DNA of 64,000 nucleotides from Callorhinus ursinus (GCF_003265705.1 NW_020312904.1:5043699-5107698); one strand, 5' to 3'; numbered from the stretch's first letter, positions 12,601 to 27,600 are shown. Notes: generated from the sequence alone by a model not told the origin. Numbers and translations: made by a program.

Positions 12601-15600
12601 AAGCCCTCTGGGAAGGCAGCTCCTGGTCCCTAATTCACAGGTGAGGGAACAGAGACGGTGGAGCAGACAATTCATGGTCACCAGCTGGGAGATGCCGACT
12701 TGTCGCTGGGCCCATCCTCTCAAGGAGCTTGACTCTGACCTAAGTGAACTCGGCCAGCTTTCAAGCACATCCCACAGTAGGCTCCCAGGCACACCTTCCC
12801 ATCTCCACTGACGATGCTTCAGCAGAGTAATTCGGGGCGAAGGCCCAGAAACTCACAAAGCCGCCAGCGGCCACCCAACCCGTGACCCTTTACGGTCTGT
12901 CCCATTGCTTGCAAAGGCTATTCTCCCAATGCATCTAAAAACGTAGTCAAACGAAGAAAGCCCTTACCGAAAGAGATGATTTCAGCGAGTGCCCACTTTC
13001 CTTCCGGACAGCGAAGGACGCTGTCCTCGAGAGGCAGCCCAGCTCCCGCCACACACCCTCCCACTTGACAGTGTGGTTGGTCTTCCATATGGGAAACTGC
13101 AAGGACATGGCGGGGGGGCATGATAAGACTTTCTGTGCTGTACCCATGGGGAGTCATCCCCAGTCAGGCCTCAGAACGAGGCACAGAAATCTCATTCCAA
13201 TTAAACACCTAAGATACGTGTTTTGTTTTGTTGTTGTTGTTGTTTTTATGGTGGGTGGGAGGGGGGAAAAGAAGGGAAGGCGGGAGAGGGGGAGAAAGCT
13301 GCCATCCTGCTCAAAGCAGCAGGACTGTGCTCCCGGCAAGGGGACAGGTGACCTGTGAGAAAGCCACACCCCTCGCCCAGCTTGGTAACCCACAGGCTGT
13401 TTTCCGGGCTCTATGACCTGATGCTTGCCCCACCTGGCCCAGTCCCCGATCCAAAGCCAGGATGGGTGATGGCCAGAGACCCACATCAGGCCCCGGGGAA
13501 GAGGGAGGAGATGAAGGTGCTCACGAGTGAAGAGCATCCTTCCTGCAGCCAGAGGCCTGAGCCACGTGACCCCCGGGCAAGCGGCACCTGCCTCTTGCCC
13601 CGACCCTCTGGGCCCAAAGTCAGGCCCGCCCATCTCAGGTCCCCATCACAGAGAGACACCCAGGTTGCTCTGGAACAGTGAACACTGTCTAGTGGCCTCA
13701 GGCAGTGTGACGATGATGTGACTCCTGCAAGTAAGCCACGTCACTTCACATTCCTGGAGCGGTCTTTCACTAGGCATTCCCCGTAGCCCTCAGGTCTGGC
13801 TCCCAGGGTGAGAACTCGGGGCCACCCGTCTCAATTCCGGTTCTCATCGAGCATCCACAAAGCATGGTATCAAGCAGCCAGGATCCAGGGCAGCCTTGCC
13901 CACCTGCCATTTCCGTAGGGCCATTCACGTAGGGCCACATGAGACTCAGCTACTCCCCCAAATGCCGGAGGAAGGTGCACGGCTGGCCTAAATCATTCCT
14001 TCCTGCCTCATAAGGCAGTTCCTAACAAGAGAAACACGACCACCCAGAGGCGACACGTCTATGTCTCTGTGTTCATGGTCAGGAGGATGAGGCAGGGGCC
14101 AGATGGTGCCCTTTTCCTCCAGGAGCTCATCTGTCAAGCCCAGGGCCGCCAGCTCCCAGTCCTCTGTCCCTCCCGTTCCCCTGGCCCCTCCGCTATGCAC
14201 TTCTCCCACGGCCTCACCCAACAGAGATGGCCTTCACCCCTGCTATGCCCTGGGGCTAAACCAGCTATGTCTAAGTCTCCTAAGAATCTGCTCTTTAAAA
14301 AAGGCTTAGAGGGACACCTGGGTGGCTCAGTCGTTAAGCGTCTGCCTTCAGCTCCGGTCATGATCCCAGGGCCCTGGGATCGAGCCCCACATCGGGCTCC
14401 CTGCTCAGCCCGAGGCCTGCTTCTCCCTCTCCCGCTCCCCCTGCTTGTGTTCCCTCTCTCGCTGTGTCTCTCTCTGTCAAATAAATAAAATCTTTAAAAA
14501 AATAAATAAAATAAATAAAAAAGGCTTAGAAAAAAGTGATAAAAGGGGCACACGGGAGAGAGATGGGGAGGAACCCGCACACCAGGGCTCACTTCTGGTG
14601 GCCTCTGGAGAGCTGCTGCTGGACAGGGGCTGGGAGGGCAGCGCCAGCTGGGCGCCCCCACCCCACCCAAGGCAGGAAGGCATCCGAGGGCTACTCCCGG
14701 CAGACAAGGAGAGAGGGCCACATGGAGAACTGAACATGGAATTGCAAGCGCTCATGTCGCATCCCGAGCCAGGGGCCACCAGCCCCCCTCCGTGCTGGGG
14801 GCTTCATGCCCCTGGTCTGCCCGCGAGGCTGAGGAGTACAAGCAGCCAGCGTCTCCAGTGCCTCAAGGCACCAACCACAGGGTTCCAGCACAGGTCCCGG
14901 ACCAGAGCTGCCAGGGCACGGATGGAGAGAACGTGCCGGCCGTCCTCCCCGAGGCGCTGGTTCAGCGGGCAGGCGGGGCCCAGGAATTTGCATTTCTAAC
15001 CAGCTCCCAGGTGAGGCCATGCCGCTAGCCTACAGACCACGCTCACGTTGGGTGTCCAGTCTTCCCTCATGAACCGAGCCCGGAACAGGAGGGGAGCCTG
15101 CACAGTGTAGAAAGGAAGGGAGAGAGGGCAGGGTCATTGTAAAGCCAAAAGGTGGTCAAATGGCAGGAATTCCATCTGCTGCATTACGTCAGATCCTGCT
15201 AGAAGTACGTGTAAGTGCCCACCAATGAGGAAAGCTTTCAGTAACCCACAGTGACCTTGCTGGCTGCCAGAGCTATGGACCTCAGCACACATGAGGAAGG
15301 ACAAACACATGGCATCACAGGAAGGCACCAGCCAGGAAGCAACCCACAGCAGGGTGAAGGGCAGAGGGTGACCCCGGTCATGAGGCCCGCACTCCAAGCG
15401 CAAGACCGCAGACAGGCCTGGTCCGCCCCCTCTTGCTGACTCTAGCGATCAGCAAAATAGGCCTTGTTCTCACTCAAGTGCGCAGAGGGAAGGACGAGAG
15501 GCTACTCACGCTGTACTCGGCAGACACTCCTCTGTCTGTCTCCCGAAGTGAGCTCCAAGGGAACTGGCCAGTAACTTTATATAAGTTTACAGAGAAGCTA

Positions 15601-18600
15601 GGAGACAATGGGACAGAGCTTTAGACGCAGAAACAGTGATGATAACTTGTACACATTTAAATCAATAGATCTAAAAATACACTTGTGGGGCTCACTGCCA
15701 GGAGCAAAGCTAAAGCCCCTTGTGACAGGCCACACAAGGGCGAGCTGCTTCAGCCAAGTGTCTGTTCACCACCAATGCATCTACTTTAACTTATAACCAG
15801 GCCACTGTACTCAATGGTCTGTTTGGCTTCCTACTTTCTCTCGAAGTTTCCGGGCCGTGGTTTGAAGAAGGACAGGCCGTACGAAGTCTCTTTGGTTCCA
15901 TAGGAAAACTGAAAAGTCACCTTTTCTGCACGGCCTAGAAGATTAGGGAGTTTGAGGCCAAGCACCTAGGAGGAAGAGAAAATCAGCGGTGGTTTACAAG
16001 GAAGGAAGGGTAACCGTTAAGAAAGACTCTGCTGGCAAAGGGAGCCTCATAAACCCAGGACAAAACCGCAGACTACAGATCTGGCCTTTCCTCTGTAACC
16101 GCTTTTACTCTTTAAAAATGTACCCTTGCTGAGTGGATATGACCCCCGCTTCTGTCTGATGGTAAGGGGCAGGCTCACTTGCTGACTGCAAAGCCAGGGA
16201 AATCAACTGTACAGACTGGGAATTCAGGGGAATTTGAACAAGAAACCTAATGCAAACATTCTCCAAATCACTCCTAATTAACCACTGATGTTACTATTGT
16301 TTTCAAACAATCTAAAACATACTGCAGTCAAGATGGGGTGAAACAGGGGAGGGGGCTGAGGAGGGTACTCGTCGTAATGAGCACTGGGTGACGTGTGCAA
16401 GTGGTGAATCGCTCTCCTGTACACCTGACACTCAGCTAACACTGTGTGTCCACTGGAATTTAAATTAAATGAAAAAGTAAAACATACTATAATCAGTTCT
16501 AGGAACATCAGTGAGACACCATCAGCTAGCCTACAGAGATGAAGGTGTGTGACAGGGTCTTGAAAGCACCATCAGTTTTGAGAACAGTCACATTTAAAAG
16601 CTCATTATTGAAAGTTCTGCTAGTAGGAAGTATATCGTACCATACTGCCTTCGTTGTTCCCAACCATGGTGTTATAACTGCCCGTTAGTCTCCTTAATTC
16701 AGTTACTTCAAAGGTAACGTCTAACCCATTTGGAAGCGCATCATCACCTATGTACACAAAAAATATTGAACAGTAAGACAGCTCGAACATGCAGTTTTAT
16801 TTTAGGCCCACTGCTAAAAAAGACAAAAAGCCATTTGAAGGTTCATTTCATTTGACAAACACACCCTCTATTTTAAAGCTCAAGAACATTCCACCACAAA
16901 ATCACAATATACCTTTGCACCTAAAAACCTGCATCTAGTTCCTGTGGTAGAAGATATCAAACAAGTCAGACGCTACAAGGAGGGAACTGCGAGCAGCGAT
17001 ATTTGCTTAAGTGCATGCTATCTGCTAAGGGCATTTCTTCTCCTACTAGGGAGTCCTTGAGGATACTTGAGGCAGCAATTCAAATGCCATTAAAACAGAA
17101 TTCTTGTGACAAGAGGGACTCTAGTAACCCCAAAAGAGAAGCAACAAACTCAATACAAGTTAAGAGGTGACGGTCCCTGTCTTTCTGTGAGCCATGGGTG
17201 CGGTGGCTGTGGGATGATGAGGGCCCGAGTCCGCGGCAGCTGCCCTGGCACCCACCACAGGCCCCCGGGTGCTGGGGGGCAAGGCTGAGCTCTGCAAAGG
17301 ACTGGGGGTCTCTCACAGGAAGGCAGGGCTGACCCTACAACCCTGGCGGGGCAGTTGAGCTGCCTCAATGCTGGCTCCTCGATACCTAGACTCAGCCCAG
17401 GCCAGAGCCTTGGCACCATTGTTTTTTAAATTTAATTAATAGGCTTTACTGTTTAGAGCGGCTTTAGGTTTATAGAAAAATCGAGCACAAAGTATAGAGA
17501 GTTCCCATAGAGCCTCCCCCCACACACGATCATCTTTCACTAGTGTGGTAACGTTTGTCACGAGTCACAAACCCACAGCGAGACTTCAGTAGGAACCACA
17601 GCATGATGTGCACGGTTCATCCTTGCTGCTGTACATTCTACAGGGTCTGACAGACGGATGACGGCGGGCACCCCCACCACAGAATCATGTAGGGCTTTAC
17701 TTCCCTAACCATTCTTTCTCACAAGTTCCCAGGGAATGCTAACCGCCGCCAGAACGGAGCACCCCACAGAAGTGCCCCCGCAGACCACCCGCATGTCATG
17801 TCGACGGCAGGTAAGAGAGCGCTAAGGTGAAATGCTGCCAACCAGACGTGCCCCCAAGAAAAGCACCCCAGAGTAGTGGATGGGCCACTTCTGTCACTCA
17901 CTTGTCTGACCTGGGGCAAGTTAAACCTCTCTAAGCCTTGGTTTTCTAAGCTGGGAAACATCTTTTCTAAAATAACAACAGTCACTTCCCCGGGTGTGGC
18001 GAGGATTCAGCGGGATCCTGCACACACGTGCTTACCACAGAGCTTCGCCTGGGTACAGCTGTGTCACTACTCTGAGGGGGCAGGAAGGGCTGGGTGTGCC
18101 CTCTCATGGCCCCTGACCCTGCTCTGCTGGCCCGGAAGCTCCTTCGGAAGGAGACTATGCCTTGCTGGCTGCTGGCCTCTCCCTGGTACCCAGGACAGGG
18201 CCTGCCTGCCGCAGGTGCTCATCAATCAAAGGGTACATGTTGACTAAGCTGGCAGACTTGTGCGATGTCAAGCAGCGAACAAGCAAATGAGCAAAAACTG
18301 AAAGTGAAATCTGAGGCCTGGTGCCCTCCTGCTGAAAGCACACATTTAGATGGAGCCTGTCTGCCAAGAGCCCATTTGGACACCGGTTGGGCTGGGCTAT
18401 CCTGAATGAAGCCTGGCTGACCTCCCTTGGGATCCTCCTTAGAACGCCTGCACCATCCACCGGTTCAGATGACAGTATCTTCAAAGTTCACCTGCCCTCC
18501 CTCAGCCTAACATAAAAAAAAAAAAAGAAAAAAAAATTCCAATTATGCCCCTGGGACCGTGAACTACCAAGACCTTTTTGCTTGATAACCCTCCAGATGC

Positions 18601-21600
18601 TATCTATGTCTGGCCACACATTCAGCTTTTGTGATCCTGCACGATGGATGGGAGGGATAATGAGCAATACTACGCCACAGCAGGTACCTTGACACGTATC
18701 AATCAGAACATCCACTTGTCTAAATATTCCTAGGCGAAGCAATTTTTCTCGGGCTTCATGAGATTTCCGCATCACCTATGAGAGAAGACAAAAAGAGGTC
18801 TTCCTCTAGGACAGAAACGCAGCTGGTGGCCGTGTGACCACACTGAGGGGTTTAGCACTGGTGCTGAGTCACTGAGAAGGGAGCCCCACGGAGACTGGAC
18901 ACGTGAAGGGGATGGACAAGCACTCAGGGAGCAACAATAAAGCCCCGTTCAGAAGTGAAAACCCCGAATGAGGACAGAAAGCAGGTGCATTGACACGATC
19001 CCTTTCACAGAAACAAACAAAAACTAGTCAAAATGCACCCCGCCCGGCAGGACTCCTCGTAGGGATGACGATCCGTTGTTACGGTGGTTGTGTTTGGTGC
19101 AAGCGATACCATGTTGTGTGACTTTTCGTGTCGCTCGCCTTTTCTAACCACTGTTCTGCTATTTTTTCTTTCTTCAATGTTGACAGCAGTGTCTTCTGAG
19201 GCCAGCAGTGCTTTCCTGCTGGAGGGCCTGGCAGAAGTAGACGGGCAGGGCATGGAAGGCTCTCGGGGAGCAGAGCAGGGCAGGACTCATAATACGCACA
19301 GTTTAGAGCCTGTCCTGCAGGTAAAAGGGGACTGACTTTGGAGCTTCCAGCAGGGGACAGACAGGGTAGAATTTCCTCAGGAGAGACAAAACTGATTGTG
19401 TGGATGAACATGGAGAAAGAAAAAGGGGCGGAGGGAGGCAAGAGGAGCTGTTCACAGCAGCCCTGGGGACCGGGAGGGCAGCTGTTGAGCATGGGTCACA
19501 GTGTTGGGGGAGGACAGACTACACACACGTCACACGCGGAGCCCAAGGACGGTCACTGACTGGATGGAGTGCAGGAGAGAGAGGCTATACCAACTTTCCG
19601 CTCTGGGCTAAGCGCTTCTGGTACCATTAGAGAAACCACTGAGAAGTCAGGGACAAAGAAGGAAGGGCCAGCAGGGCTGGGGGGAAAGGGACAATGAGTT
19701 CCGTCTCTAGCCACACGGGGTTGGAGACGTCTGTGGCGATTCCAGGAGGAAATGCTTAGCAGGCAGGTGCATATTCGAGGCGAAGGCTCAACACAGAGGC
19801 CTGGCAAGAAGTAGAAGCGGGGGGGCCCTACCACACAGGCTGTAGTGAGACCAGGGGTGTGCTTGAGAGCCCCCAGCTGACAACCCTCATGGAAAAGCAA
19901 CACGTAAGGACGGTCACAGGGAAAGACGCTGACAGTGCGGCCTAAAGTGAACGTGAGGAGAGGGGCAAGCAGCCCAGGAGGGTGTGGGGTCCGTGGGAAT
20001 CAGGGGGAGAGAAAATGCTGAGAAAGAGGGAAGATAAAAACAATCTCAAAAGACAACAGAACAAGAGAAATGTATTCGTGTCAGAGACAGAGATCACTTC
20101 TGTCCTATGCCAGGAGCCCTTGTAAATTAACAAAACCTAGCAATCCAATGGGAAATGGGAGACACCAACAGGTAATTCACAAAATACGTGAATGGCCGGT
20201 AAACCTGGGAGAGGTGCTCAGTCTCATTCACTGGGAAAAAGCTCCAATGAAAACAAGGACACAGGGTATTTCACCTGACAGGTGGGCAAGAATTTTAAAG
20301 GTGTTAATGTGAACAGATCTCCATATAGTATCAAAAATGAAAGGTGCAGGAAAATGTGGGGAATGGGGTTATTGTGTCTACATGTGCACAACACACGCCG
20401 TACAGGAGCCCCAGCCCGGTGACGGCTGGGGAGCGAGACCGGGGCTGGCAGGGGAGGGAAATGCCTACCTTTCAGTTCAGTATCCTCTGTGCCACCAGAT
20501 GGTTTGATGCTTCTTTAAGATTGTGCTTATACATTAATCTTTTTAAAAAAAAAATAGCAATTTTCGGGGCGCCTGGGTGGCTCAGTCGTTAAGCGTCTGC
20601 CTTCAGCTCAGGTCATGATCCCAGGGTCCTGGGATCGAGCCCTACATTGGGCTCCCTGCTCCGCGGGAAGCCTGCTTCTCCCTCTCCCACTCCCCCTGCT
20701 TGTGTTCCCTCTCTTGCTGTGTCTCTGTCAAATAAGTAACTAAAATCTTAAAAAAAAAATAGCAATTTTCTTTAAAGTAAGAATGGACAAACACTGTCTA
20801 AAGATCAAGGAACGTGGGTATTGACAGGGGCTGCCTGAACCTGGCCTCCAGGAGGCTGGTGGGGACTCTGCCTCCAACGTGGCTCCAAGGGCAGAAGGAC
20901 GGAAGGCACTGACCAAGGAGAGGATGGAGATGGTGGATAAATGGAGCAAGGGCCCCGAGGAGACAGCAGGAGCGGGTAATGGCAGAGCACCCGCCCCACT
21001 AGAGCATGCTAGAGCGCTAAGTGGGGAGCAGGGAGGGAGTCAGCAGGCAACGTGGTCCACTCCTATCACAGTGCTGGTGCTTACAAAGAACACACGTAGG
21101 CACCAGCCTCTGCGGGAAGAGAGGCTGGAGGGAAGGGCAGAAGCAAACACAGGTTAGGTTTGTGGGAGGCACCCAGGGAACCGGGGTAGGGGGCTCGGCT
21201 TGGGGGCACTGAGGCTCCCTTCAGGGTAGGAGGCAAGGTTATCAGTGGAGAGGCTGGGGCGGGAGCTCGGGGCTTTGAGACAGGAGATTTGTAGGTTCTT
21301 CAGAAGGGAATGGAAACTATGCCAAGCAGGGAGACTACTTGCCTCAATAAGGTTTTTCGCCTTAAAAACATCTCCAATTTCACATATGATGATATCATCT
21401 TTAGTTCTTCCAAGTCCATCAAAATGAACATGTTGAACAACCACCTAAATGTGACGAAGGGACATGGATTATTATTATTATTTTATTTTATTTTTAGGTT
21501 TTAAATGGTCTTTTTTTGTTTTTTGTTTAATTCCAGTGTAGATGACATACGGTGTTCCATTAGTTTCAGGTGTACAATTTAGTGATCCGACAATTCTATA

Positions 21601-24600
21601 CATTACACCGTGCTCAACAGGATAAGGTACTCTTCATCCCCATCACCTGTTTCCTCTACCCCCCACCGGCCTCCCCTCTGGTGACCGCCAGTTTGTTCTC
21701 TGTAGTTAAGAATCTGTTTCTTGGTTTGTCTTTTTTTTTCTTTGTCCGTTTGTTTTATTTCTTAAATTCTACATGAGTGAAATCATATGGTATTTGTCTT
21801 TCTCTGACTATTTCACTCAGCATCATACTCTCAGCTCCATCCACGTCATTGCAAATGGCAAGGTTTCGTTCTTTTTTATGACTGAGTAACACTCCATTAT
21901 ATATCTATACCACATCTTTATCCATTCATCAGTCTATGGACACTTGGGCTGCTTCCGTAGTTGGGCTATTGTAGATAATGCTGCAACAAACATCGGGGTG
22001 CAATCATTTCAAATTAGAGTTTTCATATTCTTTGGGGAAATGCCAGCAGTGGAATTATTGGATGACAGGGTATTTCTAATTTTTTCCACAGTGGCTTCAC
22101 CAGTTTGCACTCCCACCAACAGTGCACGAGGGCTCCCCTTTCTCCGAATCCTCGCCAACACCTGTTGTTTCCCGTGTTGTTGATTTTAGTCACTGCGACA
22201 GGTGTGAAGTGATATCTCATTGTGGTTTGGATTTGCATGTCCCTGATGAGTGATGTGGAGCATCTTTTCATGTGTCCACCGGCCATCTGTAGGTCTTCTT
22301 TGGATTAGTGTCTATTCATGTCTTCTGCCCATTTTCTAATTGGATTATTTGTTTTCTTGGTGTTGAGTCGTGTAAGTTCTTTACGTATTTTGGATACTAA
22401 CCCTTTAATGGATATGTCATTTGCAAATAACTTCTCCCATTCAGCAGGCTGCTTTTACGTTTGTTGACTGTTTCCTCCGCTATGCAGAAGCTTTTTATTT
22501 TGATGCAGTCCCAGTAGCTTATTTTTACTTTTATTTCTCTTGCTTCAGGGGACCTATCTAGAAAAAATTTGTTATGGCTGATGCCAGAGAAATCACTGCC
22601 TGTGCTCTATTCTAGGATTTTAATGGCTTCAGGTCTCACATTTAGGTCCTTAATCCATTTTGAGTTTATTTTTTGTGTATGGTGTAAGAAAGTGGTCCAG
22701 TTTCATTCTTTTGCAGGGATACGATTTATTAAGTATGATACTGGACAAGAGAGTAGGCATCAAGGCTAAAGACAAATGTCTGAAAATTAAACTAAGGTGT
22801 TTTTTTTTTCAAGTTTAATGATCCATACTTCTTAATTCCAGACTTCATTTATTTTCCTGGCTTTTGAAAAAACTGGTTACCTGAACCTATCCTTTGCCTG
22901 TACTTCCTGTGACTGAGACTTACAAGGTCTCTGTAGCTGGATGACCAAGGACCATGACAGTCCTAAACCCAAGCAGGCCACAGAGGTCCCCCATATAGCC
23001 TTCCCAGTGTGCTCCCAGAGCACTGGCCCCTGGCTGATGCTGTGACCCCCAATTTAATAACTGTGCATCTTGCTAGAGAGCTTGTGCATATTTCAGTAAA
23101 CATGATAAATGCTGGCTCAGAGCCTCTTACCTTATTGTCTGTAAAAGCTTATTTAATTAATTCATTCAATAACAATGCACCAATCACCTAACAGCCAGGT
23201 ATTATTCTAAACACTGAAGATATAGCAGTGAATAAGACATAAATTCCTGACTCAGTGGAGCTTACCTTCTAACGAGGGTAGAAACAGGCAACATATATAG
23301 TACAGTAGATGGTAATGAGTAACAGAGAAAATAAAGCAGGGATAATAAGGAGTATTAGGGAAACGCAAATCTGAAAGTAATCAGAACACTGCAGAAGTTC
23401 TTAATTACACAACCACTGAAAATGTGCTTACACTTCTTTCAGCTGGATTTAAATTTCAAAGGCAACAAAGCTTAGGAAAAGTATCACTCTTTTTTCTGGA
23501 CACAGTATAAACTTAATTATAATTTGAGTTTGTCCTTGAAATACTTTGTTTTTTTCTTATAACTCAAATACAAAAATACGTTTGATTAAGCTTCACACAT
23601 AAATAAACGGATTTCTCTAAAACCAGAAACTACTTTTCTAAAAGTCGCCAGCCTTTCTAAAACGTAGTTGGCTACCAGATCTTCTTAAATGAAGGCAATG
23701 AGACAGGTTAATCCTTCTGTCTCCCTGGGGGTCTGGGGAAGCAAATGTCTCCGGCAGGAACTGCATCAAGCCCTTCAGCAGAAACTCACATCTTTGTTTT
23801 CAAGAATCTCCTGTTTGGCTTCAGGTTCAACCTCAACAAACTCAGCCTCTTCTCCTAACGCTCCGAAATCAGGTCCATTAGCTGGAAGAGGCTCCAAACT
23901 CTAAAAGGGAGGGAGAAAACACAGATAAATAATAAACTTACATAAAAAAACAAAAATCTTTGCATTTTGTCTTTAGATGGTGCTCCCAAGCTCAGTACCG
24001 TGTTTCCCTCTGTGGACTGGAGGCTGGGAAGCAAAGGACGGATGTAAGTACTGTTGATATACAAGTCCTGGATTGGTTGTGAGCTCCCTCCCTGGTGTCC
24101 AGTGTATTACTAATAAATAAAATAAAGATGAAAAATAACTGAAAGGGGCAGGCATGAACCTATGATGATGGTATCATTAACTGAGGTCTCTGGGACTATG
24201 GCTATCTGGGCCTATACAACTTAGGGCCCACTTGAAGAAAAAAAAATAGTTAAAAAATAAGGTGCCACAAAGACATTTATCAAAAGGGGCACCTGGGTGG
24301 CTCAGCTGATTAAGCATCCAACTCTTGATTTCGGCTCAGGTCATGATATCGAGGCCGGTGTTGGGTTCTGCTCTCAGCGGGGTGTCTGCTTGAGATTCTC
24401 TCTCCCTCTCCCTCTGCCCCTCCCCCCGCTCTCTCTCTCTCTCTCAAATAAAAAAAAAAAAAACCAAAGAAAAGAAAAAAATTGCTTTTTCGTTTTAGAA
24501 AGTATTCTAATTTTTTAAAACAAAATTGGATATGTTCTAGGATAACTATAATGACAAATCAAATTACTAAAACCTATTTCTCTGTACCCTGAAAGCCTCA

Positions 24601-27600
24601 TTCACACATTAAAAGAAACTGAGACTATTCATAAAATGTGCCAGGAGACAGTCACTTTCTACAGTCTGAACTGACCTCTCATCTCAAAAGCATTAAAGCA
24701 ATTTCTGAATAAGGATTCCAGAGGCTGTGGCTGGTACAGTACTTCCAGGGAGAATGTGTTAACATAATAGAATTTATAATAACACATGTATGATATTATA
24801 CGTTACATACATGCTTGCTTAAATACAGGGATTCCCAGACGCTCCTGGAAATGGATTCAGAAGGCCTAGTGTGGGACCAGGCAATTGTACAAATATGCAA
24901 GTTTGGGGAAAACTGCCCTAACCAATATCTGGTTGCTTCCTTACTCCACCAGTGCTCTGCAAATAAGTGCTTTCGAAGTGCACAGACGTGTTTGACATCT
25001 GCAGTATGTGCAGCAATGGAGACTCTGGGATCTTCTCCCCTTTCCCCAGATACACTCGACAGACTCATCAGTATTTCCTCCATAATGTCACTGGTTGTCT
25101 GGAAAGGTAATGACCTGACGTGTCCTCTTTCCCACTCCTGCTCTAAAAGACTGTGATGGCCCTCGAGAGTGCCTAGAGGTATAGAATCCAACTAGATTCC
25201 TGAGCAGGACACACGAGGAACCCCACCCTAAGGCCCACACCTACGACTCCAAGTTCAACCTGCACCATTCCCCTGACCCTCACATGCACGTTGGTGCACA
25301 CCTCATTCTCTCCGCACAGTACAACTTCCTCCCTAAAATGATCTGCCTTAAATGTCATCTCTGAGAGCCATCCCTGGCTTCCTCAGGCAGAATCAGTCCC
25401 TCCTGTGCTGGGACACCTCTTGACACTGGAAATTCATACTACTGCATGCCGAGCACTGGGCTAACAGTTGGGGATGCAGCAGTGAGCAAGACAGACCAGG
25501 TCCTTGCTTCACAGTGGTTAAAGCAGAATATTTACATAAATAAATAGGGAAGATAATGCTGGGCAAAGAATTTATCATTTGTTTTGTATCATCTTTTCAT
25601 TTTTGTGGTGTAATATTATAAAAAAAGAATCATTAATCTCTCAAAATATTAACAAATTTTTAAAAAAAGTAACTTTTAACCTGCACCATTTCAGGAATAT
25701 GCTTCCTGCATTTAAGTTTACATAGTGTAAAAAAGTATATTAAATTTGTGCTAAGTCGGTATGCAGGGTATATACTATGGTTAGTAACATAAGCACATAT
25801 TCATTCTATTTGACCTGAGTGCTTAGCAAATATGCTTTGTCCGGGCACAAGGTTTATATTCCACGGTACTAAAAAGATTCCATTACAGTTCCTAAAATAT
25901 CAAAGCATGAAATAAGGCTCACTAAGGATCTGTCATGCCCACTTGTATACTTTAATCAGAAATTCAAACTTTAGGGCGCCTGGGTGGCTCAGTCAGTTGG
26001 GCGTCCGCCTTCGGCTCAGGTCATGATCCCAGGGTCCTGGGATGGAGCCTCACGTCGGACTCCCTGCTCCGTGGGAAGCCTGCTTCTCCCTCTCCCACTC
26101 CCCCTGCTTGTGTTTCCTCTCTCGCTGTGTCTCTCTCTGTAAATAAATAAATAAAATCTTAAAAAAAAAAAAAGAAATTCAAACTTTAAGAGATGACGTC
26201 TTTATGATTTCACAGTTCCATCAAAGTTTGATGTCCTAAAATAACGGCCTTACTAATAGAGATTCATTCATTCACCAAATATCAAGAACCTATCATGTGG
26301 CAAGCTCATACAGGATCCTCACCCTCATAAATTTATATTCCAGTGTCTGGAAGAGCAGGTACGGGTAAGTATTTGGTGAAATGAATTAAAATAAATATTT
26401 GGATCTAGCTCTATCCTTTCATCAGCTCAGCCTACCAGTCGGCAAGTTTTCTTTTAAAAAAAGAAAGATTTTATTTATTTACTTATTTGAGACTCGAGAT
26501 TTGAGAGTGTACTTGCGCACAAGGTGGGAAGGGCAGAAGAGGGAGAGGGAGTAGCAGACTCCCCCGCTGAGCAGGGAGCCTGACTAGGGCTCCATTCCAA
26601 GACCCTGGATCATGACCTAAGCTGAAGGCAGATACTTCACCGACTGAGCCACCCAGGCGCCCCCAGCAAGTTTTCTTGAACGCCATGATCCAGGTACCGT
26701 GCAAGGCAGCGCTAACTGAAGGGATAGAACATGCAATCAATTTAATGAGTTATGAACAGCACCTTTAAAGTGATACAGACTAAAATCAAATAGAAAATAT
26801 AAGAAAACATAACAGATATTCATGGTAAATACTGTTTCACAAAATTTTTGCTTCACATATGCATGAGGGTACTAGATGGCAAATATAAAATGTTTTCTTA
26901 CTGTGAATCCTGACCAAAGCATTCAAGTAACACTGGCTAGTGGGCTGAAAGTTCAAATTAAAGAATATTCTTTGCCAACATATTAATCAAAGCAGCGATT
27001 TTAGCACCAAAAGAGTTCAATAAAAACAAAGGCTTTTTTGGTTGTTTTTTTTCTGTAACCCTAAGAAGCCATACTGGGCACCTAGTAGACCAATGGGAAA
27101 TGTTACAGAAATAACGGAATGAATGCCTACTCTGTTGAAGATGCTACATGGGATGCAAACCAAGTAAGATCCAGCTCCTACTGTAACATCTACAAACTGA
27201 GGCTGGAAAAGAGTAAGAGAAAAATCCAAACAGAGCTAAAACGGGCACCAGAGGAAAAACAACAAGGAAGTTATCAGCACATCCAAATGAAGGCAGATAA
27301 GGAGGTGGCTGAAGTAGGAAGTGACCGGAACTGAGCTCTAAAAGATGGGGCTACTTCCATGGCTGATGATGGGCCTGGGGGTGGGTGAGCGAGGAGCTGC
27401 GGGACAACGTACAGTCCAAGGAATGCTACTGTGTTTCATCTGAATGATCTGTGAAGCGGAGTGAAGTTCAACTGCCCATGCCAAGCTGAGGGGTCTGTGC
27501 TCAATTCTTTGGGAAGCTACCGGGAAACGACTGAAAACTCCTGAGCAGGACAAGTGAAAACAGCCCGCGTTGTAGTAGAAAAGTAATGCGGAGGCCTGGG

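Larger units (their letters stand above)
13097..15509 (-). other. SAMM50: SAMM50 intron 7
   Basis: A 2.4-kb intron with donor GTGAGT. It holds a (TTG)n stretch at about 13217-13246, a CanSINE at 14311-14516 and a MER20-like fragment at about 14860-15050. The rest is GC-rich and unrecognised. Confidence 0.75.
16748..18687 (-). other. SAMM50: SAMM50 intron 4
   Basis: A 1.9-kb intron with donor GTACCT. It includes an L1M 3' region (17420-17725, minus) and a MIR (17880-18030, plus). The rest is unrecognised. Confidence 0.8.

Noticed and set aside
22023..22286. 87-codon minus-strand frame resembling a real protein
   Set aside because: It is a remnant of L1 ORF2 ([15 protein letters not shown]) inside a truncated L1, not a host gene.
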